Of a stretch of 64,000 bases of DNA, positions 42,433 to 53,399 are shown in pieces. The translations under genes and the position numbers were made by a program. How positions within the stretch are numbered: the first letter of the stretch is position 1; the number at the start of each line of letters is the position of its first letter. Under the pieces are notes generated by a model. That model saw only the letters and a program-made list of their open reading frames with translations, ran no database searches and was not told the origin of the DNA. Source of the DNA: Cepaea nemoralis (lineage: Eukaryota > Mollusca > Gastropoda > Stylommatophora > Helicidae). The stretch spans positions 1 to 64,000 of the forward strand of contig JACEFZ010027745.1 in the NCBI GenBank assembly GCA_014155875.1, read 5' to 3'.

Positions 42433-42774
42433 CCTGAAACAGGATGAAAGCGAGGAAAAAAAATATGTGCTGGACACCAAATATCACTCAAGATGTTCCA
42501 CAATTACTCATGTTGAACACAAGGGCTTACTGTAGTCTGTGAAACAAGTAAGCAGATATACACTGTACTCTCCGCATTTCTTACGTTTAGTTCTCATGAT
42601 GCGGATATCGTCCCTGGTTTCTCTGCCCTGTCTAAAACATGCCTGTACTGTTTGTAATTCGTAGCTCAATTTCCTTGTAATCTTTTCATTGGCAAGAGGA
42701 TTTTGTTGACATAATTGTATCAGTGTAATGTAAACATCAATATTGGCTATATATTAATTAACGAAATGACATTC

Positions 42775-42788
42775 ATTTCCATTTCACA
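42775..42788 (+). promoter_or_regulatory. Possible splice acceptor before the GPCR exon
   Basis: 'tttccatttcacag' is a good pyrimidine tract plus AG, 210 bases before the start codon. If used, 42789-42998 is 5' untranslated exon. Not proven. Confidence 0.35.
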
Positions 42789-42998
42789 GAACAATACAGA
42801 AAGAGAATACAGATATAGATGATACAACAAACACTAGTCATCGAACAGAATGAGTAAGCGATGAAGACAAATGTGATGCTACATGACGTCATTACTATGA
42901 AGAGAAAAGAATTCACCGGTGTTCTGTTTTTAGTATTTCTGAAATACTATAAGATGTGACAATCTAGAAGCGATCGTATTTGGATACATTGTCTACTC

Positions 42999-43377
42999 AT
43001 GGAATTTTGCGAGCGACTGTACAACTCCACAAACATCAGCATGAGGGAGCTAGATTCTGGAGTGCCAAACATCACACGTCACAAGTATCTACAAATGTGC
43101 ATCCGAGCCAGGAGGGCAATCCCCAGTGACGTCAACATGTTTATTATTATCCCATATGTCATCATATTTCTGCTGTCCATGGCGGGAAATACCCTAGTGA
43201 TCTTGACTCTGGTCAGACATAAGAAAATGAGGACAGTAACAAACATGTTTCTGCTGAACCTGGCCATCAGTGACCTATTGCTGGCCCTGTTCTGTATGCC
43301 GTTCACTCTGGTTCCTCTACTCATGCAGGAGTTTATATTTGGACCTGTGGTCTGTGTGCTGGTGCGGTATGCTCAAG
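42999..43377 (+). CDS. First coding exon of a CCK/sulfakinin-like peptide GPCR
   Basis: A class A (rhodopsin-like) G protein-coupled receptor of the plasma membrane. The exon encodes 126 residues plus one base. The extracellular N-terminus has three N-glycosylation sequons (Asn9, Asn12, Asn24) and no signal peptide. TM1 spans about 47-72 with the G-N pair (Asn64). ICL1 is 'RHKKMRTVTNMFLLNLA'. TM2 is about 82-106 with Asp92 in the 'LAISD' motif, and a Cys119 that should pair with ECL2. 'CMPFTLVPLLMQEFIFG' closely follows cholecystokinin/sulfakinin receptors. An orexin- or NPFF-like receptor is a lesser possibility. The frame meets a consensus donor 'CAAG|GTAAGA' at 43377/43378 (phase 1, splitting a Gly codon). 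Later exons are not in this window. The ATG context is weak, but no other in-frame ATG lies upstream before a stop. Confidence 0.85.
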
Positions 43378-43386
43378 GTAAGAACT
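43378..43386 (+). promoter_or_regulatory. Splice donor of the GPCR exon
   Basis: 'gtaagaact' directly follows the conserved Tyr-Ala-Gln. The frame beyond it loses all GPCR similarity and runs into a SINE. Confidence 0.85.
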
Positions 43387-43404
43387 GTATGTTCCTATTA
43401 TCTA

Positions 43405-43880
43405 TGTTCTCTGTGGCGAAGGGGTTACAGCGCAATTTGTAATTTCGCATACCACGCTGGAAACACAGCTTCCGATGATTTGGCAGAAGACCACCTTGTA
43501 TCGTTTTTCACACAATGGTATAAGTGCCGGTCGTTTAGAAAGCAATAACAATTTTTCTTTTCTTTTGCATATCCTTTACAGGACATCGCTGTCAACATCA
43601 GCATCTTCCAGCTGATTGTTGATTTCTTTGGCAAGAGTACGCTCAGTTGTTTGCCATTGCTTTCTGAGCGGCGGACTCACATACCCCGTAAGTTACCGAC
43701 GCGATTCGAACCACTGCTGATTCTCACCGTCGTCACGTTACTTACGAGAGTATACGAGATTACAGATAAAAGTCGCTAACCTCTAGGCCAGGAAGCCGGC
43801 AATGACAAATTACTTAAAGTAAACTTGCCAAGATTTCACCACCAAAAAAATGTTGTGATTGACTGCAACGTCCTGTAAAT
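43405..43880 (+). mobile_element. SINE S1 with head H1, interrupted by another S1 SINE
   Basis: 43405-43562 is the head and middle ('tgtggcgaaggggttaca', then 'gtcgtttagaaagcaat'); 43806-43880 is the remaining body and tail. The break is filled by the minus-strand copy at 43563-43805. Confidence 0.85.
43563..43805 (-). mobile_element. SINE S1 with head H2, nested
   Basis: Complete minus-strand copy, body at left ('ttgcatatcctttacagg') and head at right ('ctaggccagg' with 'gccggc' end). Flanking 'caataacaa' and 'caatgacaa' look like a 9-bp target duplication with one change. Confidence 0.85.
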
Positions 43881-44132
43881 GATTTGGAAATAACTCCCCC
43901 CCCCCCCCTCTTATTAGTTGGTTGGTTGTGAATTCTTTTCAACAGAATGTTTTAACTCTTACCCTTTTCTGTAACAAGAAACACATCATTATCATCTTCG
44001 TCATGATCGTTGTCACCACCATCACGAACATCATCATGCGGAGAAGCGTCATCAGCCATGGTTCGTGCTTCCACACGATCATTTGTCCTGATGTTTTTGT
44101 CCCAATATTGCCATGCGTTAACTGTCCAGAAA

Positions 44133-44362
44133 TAATGTCATCTACTGCCAACATAGTATCTTGCTGTGTATGGCAGGGGGGTCTTGAGCCTGAGGAATTA
44201 AGGCCGCCTGGCTAGTGCTGTCGCCGCGAACTGTGCAGGCTAGAGTTTTCTTTTTTCCCCCGACAAAAAACAAAACAAAACCTCCACACCTTAACCGGGG
44301 ATTTGAATTCGGATCTCCCGAAGAGAGACGCACATTTTAGCCACTCGGCCAGCCGCTTCATG
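44133..44362 (-). mobile_element. SINE family S3
   Basis: Minus-strand; head at right 'gctggccgagtggctaaaat', body at left as in 37228-37440. Confidence 0.85.
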
Positions 44363-44699
44363 CGATAACACGTCCGGATATTTACCTATTTGTGTTTTCT
44401 ACTTTCTCCTTTCTTATCATGTGTGCTAGATATCACTGAGTTTTGCCAGCTGAGTTTGTATGTATATGTTCGCTCATTACTTATCCAATAAATAGAGACT
44501 GTGTATGGCTAAATTCTTTAATCAGTTTACGCTTTAAGTAAAAACACATTTGTTCCTAGAAGATCTATTTTATTCGTTTTCTGTCATTTTATACTTTGCA
44601 GTGACCACTTGTCCACTGCCTTTAGAGTATACTTTGCAGAAACCACAAGTCCACTGCCTTGCAGAAATTTCTCAGGTTGTCGCCTTATTGTCCATATTT
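44363..44699. other. No recognised feature; short direct repeat
   Basis: 'tccactgcctt' with flanking words occurs twice near 44611 and 44651. Otherwise unrecognised. Confidence 0.35.
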
Positions 44700-44940
44700 C
44701 GTGTTCTCACTTAAATTGACATATTTTTATTGGTCAGTATATTTTCCATCTTGCAAAAGTCTACTTTTTGCCATTTCTTGTTTTAATCTCTACAATGCAG
44801 ATGCCATTTCAATGTTATGAATGTACCCGAATTATTCTACCCATACAGTTGTTTAAGAATGTTCCCATTTACCTGTATATTATAGTATTGTGGGTTTTCT
44901 CCCTGAAGACGATCACTATGTTCTTATCAAACCCAATTTA
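44700..44940 (-). mobile_element. LINE-B fragment
   Basis: Similar to 27150-27390 ('tttttattggtcag', 'tgaatgt' regions). Decayed minus-strand copy. Confidence 0.75.
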
Positions 44941-45060
44941 TCATGCATAACTGCTTAATCAGAACTGTCGTACGTACTTCTTCAGATCCACGCCTTGATC
45001 ATTGTAAAATGATAGTTGCTTGACATACTGTGTTACGGGACCCAGAAGCGAAACCAAGAA

Positions 45061-45500
45061 TCATCATAATCATTAAGTACCATGCCGATAAGCGTGGATG
45101 GTCATGATTCCCTATCTCACATGAACACTAGAGTCGTGGATCAGCTCTGTGTTATTGTCTTCATCGTGCCATGTGGCCAAACCACTCAGATATTTACCTC
45201 TCTGCCTTTCCCGTGTTCGGCCATCAGATGTTTTTCATATTGTTTGCGCATTGCCCACGTTTCACATCCATACACAAGTATAGATTCTATGAAGCAACTA
45301 ACACTCTTTTATCATTGCAAATGACATATTTTTATTGGTCAATATGTTTTTCATCTTACAAAGGGCTATCTTAGCCATAGAGAATCTTGCTGTAACCATT
45401 TCAAGGCATCTCCCATCAGATGTTATGACTGTTCCGAGATAGTTGTACCGATTCACTCTTTTAAGAATATTCCCATTTACTCGTACATTACATTGAGTAT
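45061..45500 (-). mobile_element. LINE-B 3' fragment with internal deletion
   Basis: Begins with an ATC-type tail and the 'accatgccgataagcgtgg' end, and matches 26720-27330 except for a deletion near 45218. Confidence 0.82.
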
Positions 45501-45984
45501 ACTACACATAGAATAGAAGCACTGTAATCCAGTCCTTGTTTGGAAACAGGCGAGGAACGAGGGATGGAGTGAGACTGACTACTCAAACTAAAACACAACT
45601 TAAGCTGAACAATCTAGTCAATCATGAACAAGTCTGCAAGTTGTTTGGACTGAGTTGGTTAATTGACTAGTGTTCCGTTGGAGAGGAAAGGCAGCTGCAG
45701 AGGATGCAGAAGTTACTTGAGATACTTTTCGTTATGATGCAGTATTGTAGTCACTGCAGTGTCTTCATCGTGTTTATATGTTGTGCTTTGTGTATTTGTT
45801 TGCTGATGAAGGCTAGTCGTCGCAACATCATTTGTTTCCGTAATTGTCTTCTTTAATGCTAAACTAACTTTCTGTTGTTGTATATCGTTTACTCGGGACT
45901 AAATGCGTTAGACTGTCTAATAATCATTGTCTAGAACTGAAAGCTGATGTAAGGAAGTGAATCATGGCTAATTAGCAGACACGT
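45501..45984. other. No recognised feature
   Basis: Nothing recognised. Confidence 0.3.
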
Positions 45985-46300
45985 GAGAAATTATGTTGAA
46001 GCTGTGGAGACGTGGTTTTGTAGAAAGGTAATGAGAACACCGTGGACGGATAGAAATACTAATAAAGATGGGCGTGTCATGACAAGGTGAAAGCTAGAGC
46101 ATGTCGTCGTCACGATGGGAAGTTGAAGGTGGGGGAGGGGGAGGAGAGAAGAGGCCGGTGAAGACCAAGAGAGATGATGCTGAACAACTTACCGTCTTGT
46201 CATGGATAAACATGTATCGAAGTGATTGATAGTAAACAAGAAAGAAGGCTGTTGTCAGACATGATAACCAATGTCATATAGCATGGACTATAAATGTGGA
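45985..46300 (+). pseudogene. LINE C-terminal fragment
   Basis: The plus strand reads 'EAVETWFCRKVMRTPWTDRN' (near 45994-46053), then decayed sequence with 'SDMITNVI' near 46256. Matches the LINE-B C-terminus with an internal deletion. Confidence 0.65.
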
Positions 46301-46498
46301 TTATAAGCATGGACTAGGACAAGAAGAAGTCGTATACATTGGCATTTGGGTATCTTAGCCCAGAAAAAGGCTATGCATCAATGGCAGTCATGCTTGTGTA
46401 AACTTCCTTCTGACCCAGTATTAAAGCAGTATCTCCACGGGAATCGTTCCACGCCTTCCTTTCTCCAAGCTCAGAAACAGCAGCTGGTGGCTCTAGAC
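46301..46498. other. Unrecognised frame receiving a hAT MITE
   Basis: An open frame from 46346 runs into the MITE. Its own part, with 'QKKAMHQWQSCLCKLPSD', was not recognised; it may be the end of a LINE. Confidence 0.35.
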
Positions 46499-46701
46499 CA
46501 GAGGTGGCCAATACGAGGCCCGCGGGCCGCATGCGGCCCACCAGGAGTCATGTTGCGGCCCGCGGAGTGGGAAACGACGATGTGGTCGAAGCTGTACCAC
46601 GCTTGCTTGTTTACTTTAATTAACAAAAAGATTAGGTGCGTGGCCCGGCAGGAAATATTTCTGAAATTTGGCCCGCCTGCTGAAAAGGCTGGCCACCCCT
46701 G
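46499..46701. mobile_element. hAT-type MITE (203 bp)
   Basis: Ends 'cagaggtggccaat' and 'ggctggccacccctg', with 8-bp target duplication 'ctctagac' at 46491-46498 and 46702-46709. Similar to the 171-bp copy at 29403-29573 but with an extra 30 bp near the left end. Confidence 0.95.
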
Positions 46702-46709
46702 CTCTAGAC

Positions 46710-47627
46710 CGTCACGTCAGCCTAGAGGGGCGGCTTTCCTTGAAACTGTAGCCAGACTGAGAGCCCAGTCTGTGTATTAACCTCGCAATGAAGGGCTGCC
46801 TCTAGGTCTGGGTCAGTGTTGGTCATAACCTGGTATTGCAACTTGAGGATCCGGTGTCCTTTTATTCGTTAATGATCTCGTTTAAAGCTGCAGTCTCTCC
46901 CCATCCCTGTTCAACAAATATGCTGTCATTGCAATGAAAAATGTCAAATATGATGAGACAAGTGGCACTTTTCAAATATTTATAATTTGAATAATAAAGA
47001 CGTAAACAATATATTTGCACACCTTATGGCCTGGCATATTTCGCTCTATCTCGTTAGGTGCATACTGGAGGAGGAAATGTTCAGCAGATAATGTAGTAGT
47101 GTAATGAATCGTTTCAGCTGAAATAAAGAAAACATATTCTGATTTGATTAAATGACACCACGGTGGTTTTAAAGGTGAAATCTTGTCTTTCTGCTAAAAC
47201 TAATTGTGGTTTATCAGAGTGAACAGCAAACGCTTGTGTGTCTATAGTATGCACGTGTCGAGATACGGGGAAATATACAAAGCAATAAATTGTGCAAAGT
47301 ATACTGTTTGTGTCTTCGTTATTAAAAATCACAACGAGGAACATTGTTTTGAATATTTATAATTCGTGAAAAGTAATTCCAGAACTCAGATATGCAGATT
47401 ACATGGTCCTCCTCTCGCATAGATAGTTTTAAGGGATTAGAAGAGTTATTCTCGTATGTCAAAAGACATAGTGAAGATATAATTTTTCTGACCTTAAAAA
47501 CTATCCTCAGACACACCTACATGATAACCAAAAATCAATATTGACAATGAACACACTGGCAATGTCATAAATCTGAAAATCTTGGCTTGTAAACAACAAT
47601 AGTTGGGTGGCTCAAAGGAAGAGACAT
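46710..47627. other. No recognised gene
   Basis: Short frames only; AT-rich from about 46970 to 47560. Confidence 0.4.
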
Positions 47628-47712
47628 CATCATCATCTTGTGCCATGCCGTTTAGCGTGGGTGGTTATGTTTCGACATCTTACATGATCTCCAGAGTCGT
47701 GGATCAGCTCAA
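47628..47712 (-). mobile_element. LINE-B 3' end with ATC tail
   Basis: 'catcatcatcatcttgtgcc' then the family's 3' end, truncated after about 80 bases. Confidence 0.7.
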
Positions 47713-47727
47713 TTCGGACATAGACTA

Positions 47728-48004
47728 GTTATGTCAATGTAGATGATTAATTTAGCTCGAGCTTACTCCATGCTGGATTGATTTTTGCTTGTGGGTCAGT
47801 TTTTCCCCATTACTAGTGTCTCTCGCCATCAAATCTACTCATACCGACTTCGGAGGTACGTGTAATTTACGTAACGCAGTCAAGAATGACAATGCAATTA
47901 ATTAGTCTAATTGCCTGTGTAGGGGTTGAACCCGCTACCTCGTCATCAGCACACCGAATGTTTAAGAGTTATGCTCTTATCCATCAGGCCATGCTGGCCT
48001 CCAA
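47728..48004 (-). mobile_element. SINE family S2
   Basis: Minus-strand; head at right ('catggcctgatggataagag' in reverse), B-box-like 'gggttcaacccct', shared body. Confidence 0.82.
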
Positions 48005-48130
48005 TGCAGATGTTAAATATAATTAAGTGTATGTGATACAACATTAGCCAACAAACTAAAGTTGAATCTTGGGTAAAATGCTTCACTCCTGTGGCAACAT
48101 ATGGATTTATTTTCCCGCGTTTCCATTCTG

Positions 48131-48356
48131 TTTCAGGATATTACGGTCAACATCAGCATCTTTCAGCTGTATGTTGATTCCTAGGCTAGATTACGCCCAA
48201 CAGCACGCCACGACTTTCTGAGCGACCGGCTCCATACTCTCATAAGTCACAGGCGCGACTGGAACCGCTTCCGATTCTTGTGCGCTCACGTCAACCAGGA
48301 GAGTATTCGGGGTTGCGGAGAAAGCTGCTAAAACCTCGACCAGGGAGACCGGCGCA
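48131..48356 (-). mobile_element. SINE S1 with head H2
   Basis: Minus-strand; mirrors the copy at 42213-42432 closely. Confidence 0.85.
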
Positions 48357-48877
<521 letters not shown>

Positions 48878-49060
48878 TTTCAGTTTTGCCGGCAAGCGTC
48901 TTGGGGAGAAATAAGTTGCGCCTGATGTATGGTACTGGATTGTGTCATTCCGTGTGATTCTGCTGTTTCGCTCTGTAATTGTTGTTATTCGCTTGATCGT
49001 TGTGTTTATGTCATGAGTACTGGTAGGGTCACGCTTGTCTTTCCATTTCCTCCCTAATTC
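48878..49060 (-). mobile_element. Retroposon 3' end whose tail is the CAT run
   Basis: The first 75 bases resemble 17590-17670, where the same sequence also borders ATC repeats. On the minus strand this is a retroposon ending in a GAT tail, so the giant CAT run is probably an expanded tail. Confidence 0.6.
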
Positions 49061-49103
49061 CACAATTTCCTCAATAATCCTTGAGTATTAGTACTTGGGC
49101 TGC

Positions 49104-49330
49104 ACTCCGTGGCGAAGAGATTACGAACGCGATTCGTAATGACGCATACCCGCGTTCGAAACAGAGCTGCGCGCAATTTGGCACCAGACCGCATTGCGTT
49201 GGCTTTGCGTTAGTATCGGTACCGGTCGTTCAGAAAGCAACGACAAACTATTGAACGTAAACTTGCCAAGAGATCACAGCGGCAGAAATGCTGTTGTTAG
49301 CTGCGATGTCCTAGAAAGGATATGAAAAAA
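49104..49330 (+). mobile_element. SINE S1 with head H1
   Basis: Full plus-strand copy: head 'ctccgtggcgaagagattac', B-box-like 'gcgttcgaaacagag', body and tail 'gatgtcctagaaaggatatg'. Confidence 0.88.
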
Positions 49331-50324
49331 ATAGTACTTGGACAAATACCTTCCCTGTCGGTTGTTGTGCAACCTCCAAAGAAATGTACTGGTACTCATT
49401 TCAGACTGGGTATCTTATGACTGCCTAGACACGGATTCACATCCAAGGCCACCGGAAAGTATAGTCTAGCCGCTACTACCGCTGCTCTTCTAACTCATTG
49501 CACAGACGGAAAACTTAGAATTGACATCTGGCAATGGTTGTCGAACAACCTTCCCTCAGTCTTTATTTGCTTTTGGTCCCTTAAAATCCCCACTCCACAA
49601 TCTATTAATCAACCTCGACAAAATATACGTGCTAAGAAGGAAATAGATAATCACTTTCCTTATTCTCTATCTTATACTATCCTCCATTTTCACAAACTTG
49701 CCAAGTCTTTTTAGAAATAGCCTAGGAATTCACGAGCTATAATTTTCGATTCCTTTATACTCCTGACAAATTATCACATGAAAGTAAAAATTACACGAAT
49801 CTCCGTTTATCTTGTTCCATTCAGAATTCTCCTAGGAATAAATTGTTTCCGTTATAGAACGGCAACGCCCTAAATGCAGATAAATATTCGGAGATGAATA
49901 TATTTGAGAACAAAGACTCGCGTTCTATTTAGTTCAGCAACGAATGGTTAGTAAATTACGTGTCCTATTTCCTTGCAAGAATTGGGCTTGGTCCCGCTGT
50001 GGATGAAACGGGTGGACCCGTTTTGTAGGTCAATTGGTATTTGATCAACAGTAGCCAGTCGTGGTAAGTTGATGTTGATATCGAACCGAAGGAGGTAACT
50101 TGTTTGTGGATTGACAGAATGTTCAAGAAATTCGTACACAGAAATAGTGGATGATGTGATTGATACAGGGCATACAGAGACACGCGCGGTGCTTGGGTAG
50201 ATGATAGACAGCCCACATACAGATTGCAAACATGGACATATTACACAGCTGGAACTACCGTACATGGAAATGGAACGAATACATTTACATATTGGGTCAT
50301 TGACAGAGTGGTTACATTGAAACA
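49331..50324. other. No recognised gene
   Basis: A 125-residue minus-strand frame at 49948-50325 is not recognised. It lacks a clear domain and overlaps the edge of the minisatellite. Confidence 0.4.
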
Positions 50325-50618
50325 ATGAGTAAGTTGAAAGAGCGGCAGAACTGCTACACTGACAGAACAGCTACACTGACAGAATTGCTACATTGACAGA
50401 ACTGCTACATTTACATAACTGCTACATTTACGGAGCGGCTACATTAAAACAAAGAGTACGTTGAAAGAGCGGGCACACTAACAGAACTGCTACACTGACA
50501 GAACTTCTACACTGACAGAACTGCTACACTGACAGAACTTCTACACTGACAGAACTGCTACACTGACAGAACTGCTACACTGACGGAACTTCTGCACCCA
50601 CAGAACTTCTACACTGAC
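50325..50618. repeat. 17-bp minisatellite, left part
   Basis: Units 'agaactgctacactgac' with variants; a 50-base sub-block around 'gttgaaagagcg' occurs twice. The array resumes at 52115. Confidence 0.93.
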
Positions 50619-50737
50619 TGTCGTAATAAGTGTCGTCCCTGGGGTGAGGGGAATCAATACCCACATTCTTTTAACTCCATATCATTATCTTGAGTATCTC
50701 CTGGATCTCTATTCACAAAACCCCATCAGTCTTTGGA

Positions 50738-50741
<4 letters not shown>

Positions 50742-50799
<58 letters not shown>

Positions 50800-50815
50800 T
50801 CTTCTTCTTCTTCTT
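50742..50815. repeat. (TC)n(TTC)n microsatellite
   Basis: TC run then a short TTC run. Confidence 0.97.
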
Positions 50816-51261
50816 ACCACTGGACCATGCCTCCTCTTATTCTTTTCCAAAACATACTACACAACTCTAGCTTCTAACAAAATGACAAATTAATTTAATA
50901 TAGAAAAGTGTCAGGTATGTGCAAAGTGTGTGTGTAGAATGTCTGTCGTATAATCTAGGGTGTATGCAGAATGAGACCGAACAGCTCAGGATCAAAGTCT
51001 GCTTTTATCACAGTATCGGCCACACAACAGCACCATAAATCAAGTACAGAAGGACCTCTCCAAATGATGCGTTTCTCCTGCCAGGTGTCGACTTCCTCCA
51101 ATGGCTCTTGGATAGTCCGGATGCCTGGTCACCAATGGTGGATGTAGCCCAATACTGATCATGAATCCGACACACACAGTGTAACTAATATGTCACTAAA
51201 AGTTCTGTGATCTGATAATCCTTGTACAGTAAAATAAATGTTTACTATCACTATGAAGCAA

Positions 51262-51376
51262 AATGTTAATTGTTAATTTCTCACAGGAATTCACCATTTG
51301 GAAAACACAATGTTAATTGTTAATTTCTCACATGAATTCACCATTTGGAAAACGCAATGTTAATTGTTAATTTCTC
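51262..51376. repeat. 47-bp tandem repeat, 2.5 units
   Basis: 'aatgttaattgttaatttct' begins each unit. Inside the putative LTR. Confidence 0.93.
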
Positions 51377-51510
51377 TATATAAATACTATTGTCCCTGTT
51401 ACTGGTGGTATTGTAAGTATCTTCACTCTACTATGATGAGAACTACCACGGAGGAATCACTCTTAGATGATCGTCGGTTCCTGCTCAGCAGAGGCCAGGT
51501 TCTTGCAGAC

Positions 51511-51530
51511 CCTCTGGGTTATGGGCCCAG
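51511..51530 (+). promoter_or_regulatory. Primer binding site complementary to initiator tRNA-Met anticodon arm
   Basis: 'CCTCTGGGTTATGGGCCCAG' is complementary to the anticodon stem-loop of eukaryotic initiator tRNA-Met. Drosophila copia primes from this internal region (a half-tRNA) rather than the tRNA 3' end. Confidence 0.8.
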
Positions 51531-52114
51531 TGCAAAAGGCCGCTGAGTAAAAACTGTCTTCAATGATCGAGCCATAATCTTCTTCTATGACTTGTCTGCT
51601 AGCTTTTTTGGAAAACATAGTGGAACCATATTTTTATTCCCGTCTGAAATCGAGACCACTAAATCACACAATGGACAAATGTCCGCCGATGTAAATCAAC
51701 ATAAGACACCGTGATCTCTTTCCATAATCAGAACAGGAACATCAAACTCGTCCTTGTTGCCTCACATTTGGTCGACTTCTGCCAAAGGTGTTTGTGCAGA
51801 CTGTTTTAAAATTGTGTCTGAATGACGTAACAAATCTGACTAGACACTAGGCGTCGAGAAACTATTTTTTTTCTCTCCTTTTCCGACTCGATGTAAACAA
51901 CCGGCCGGCTGTCTCGCTTTGATCTGGGGAATTGTTCCCGGTACTCCAAAAAGTCTTGCCGGCTTCTGATCTGGAGAAAAAAGATCTGGACAACAAAAGA
52001 TCTTGCCGACTCTCATCAGGACAGTCTGTACCCAACATCAAAGAATGGCGGATGCCTGTAGACGAATGGAGCGACATTCTTTCATCGATCGACAACTCCA
52101 AGAAATCCGCGACA

Positions 52115-52172
52115 CTGACAGAACTTCTACACTGACAAAACTTCTACACCGACAGATCTTCTACATTGACAG
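52115..52172. repeat. 17-bp minisatellite, right part
   Basis: About 3.5 units of 'agaacttctacactgac' type, continuing 50325-50618. Confidence 0.9.
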
Positions 52173-52250
52173 ACTGATTTAGTCCTGACCTACAAACAGA
52201 CTCCGTCCACTGTCCATGCACACAACCTGTCTAAACGTGCTTGAAAGGCC

Positions 52251-53120
52251 CTCATCATCATCAAGTGCCGTGCCGGCTGGCGTTGGCGTTCATGGCTCTC
52301 TACAGATCTCGGTCTTTGGTGTTCTGGATTAACTCTGCTGATGATACTCCTCCATGCCACCGTCATGATCCGTCCAGCATCATTTCTCTTGGTCTGCCTC
52401 TGCCTCTCTTCCCCTCGATCTTTCAAGTTGTCACGATGTTCTCCAATGCCTCTCTTCTCATCACATGATCAAAGATAGCTGTTTGTCTCTTTCTTATTGT
52501 TGCATATGGTGTTCTAGTTTCATTAGCCTCTTTCGGGCAATCGTTGTTAGTTACTCTGGCAGTCCAAGGAATTCGCAACATTCGTCTTAAAAACCACATC
52601 TCTGGTGCTTCTAAGTTCTTCCTAATTTGTTCATTTACATTCCAAGATTTGCTGCCATACAGCAAAACTGGATCTATATAGCATTTTAGCACTCTCTTTC
52701 TTACATTCATTGATAGCGACTTATTGCATAAGATACTCTTCATTTTTCTGAAATGCGGCTTATGCCTGCCCTATTCTGCTCCTAATCTCTGTTGTATATC
52801 TTCCATCTGATGTTATAAATGCCCCGAGGTATCTAAAATTATCAACTTGGTTAAGGATTTTCCCTTCTATTTCTATGTCACATTTTGTTGTCACCATTTT
52901 CTTTGATATTACCATTGTTACTGTTTTCTTGATATTCAAGGAGAGTCCTTTCCTTGCACTCTCTGTTACTACAACGTCTAATAATTGTTGTAGGTCTGTT
53001 GAATACATCTGATGTTATAAGTGCCCCTAGGTATTTTAAATTATCCACTTGGTTGAGAATTCCCCCTTCTAGAGTTTTCCAATGGCATGTATGCAGCCCA
53101 AACGTCATCAACTGTGACAT
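52251..53120 (-). pseudogene. LINE-B-related reverse transcriptase C-terminal half
   Basis: Minus-strand pieces read 'LSLNIKKTVTMVISKKMV' and 'ILNQVDNFRYLGAFITSDGR' (53008-52760), then 'VLKCYIDPVLLYGSKSWNVN', 'MWFLRRMLRIPWTARVTNN' and 'RQTAIFDHVMRREALENIVT' (52743-52423), ending in an ATC-type tail at left. The part 53009-53075 repeats 52801-52870, a local duplication. Frameshifts; RT catalytic half absent. Confidence 0.88.
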
Positions 53121-53134
53121 GTGTTACAGTTAAC

Positions 53135-53352
53135 AGTCCTTTATAGGACGTTGCAATCAACCCCAGAACGTTTCGTCTGTTTGTGATATTGTACGTTCTG
53201 CAGTTTATCATTGATTTCTGGACGACCGACGCTCATACCACGTGAACATCAAGTGCAGGTAATCTGCTTCCAAGTCTCCTCTGGAGAGGTTTAGAATCCG
53301 ATATGTGTGATTATAAAACTGCATTAGCTGCCCCTAAGCCACAGATACTTGT
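53135..53352 (-). mobile_element. SINE S1 with head H3
   Basis: Shared body at left, 'tgtggcttaggggcagctaa' head at right on the minus strand. Confidence 0.82.
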
Positions 53353-53399
53353 AAGTTAACTTAAAGATCCCATGTACGCTCCTTAGGTGCTCTGGACAA

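Larger units (their letters stand above)
41292..42740 (-). mobile_element. Decayed LINE interrupted by a second LINE and a SINE
   Basis: Minus-strand RT motifs appear in the right order: 'ACFRQGRETRDDIRIMRTK' (about 42650-42590) and a motif A-like 'CFTDYSKP', a motif B-like 'GIILSPYLLNI' near 42090, an active-site-like 'SYANDSVLLT' near 41635-41605 (N for the first D), and 'VDIDNVTNFEY' near 41460. Gaps are filled by the LINE end at 41645-41995 and the S1 SINE at 42213-42432. Non-functional. Confidence 0.75.
50619..52114 (+). mobile_element. LTR-retrotransposon-type insertion, Copia-like leader
   Basis: This 1,496-bp block interrupts the 17-bp minisatellite. It begins TGTCG and ends CGACA, and is flanked by 'ctgac' on both sides (50614-50618 and 52115-52119), as for integrase-mediated insertion with a 5-bp duplication. 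A primer binding site matching the initiator-tRNA anticodon arm lies at 51511-51530, so 50619-51507 would be the 5' LTR (about 890 bp). No gag-pol frame and no clear second LTR were found, so it is a deleted or non-autonomous element. The 5-bp repeat is also part of the minisatellite unit, which weakens the duplication argument. Confidence 0.65.

Noticed and set aside
46346..46780. 144-residue frame as a host gene
   Set aside because: Half of it is hAT MITE sequence, and the rest has no recognised similarity.
49948..50325. 125-residue minus-strand reading frame as a gene
   Set aside because: No recognisable domain, no neighbours or splice context, and it overlaps the edge of a minisatellite.
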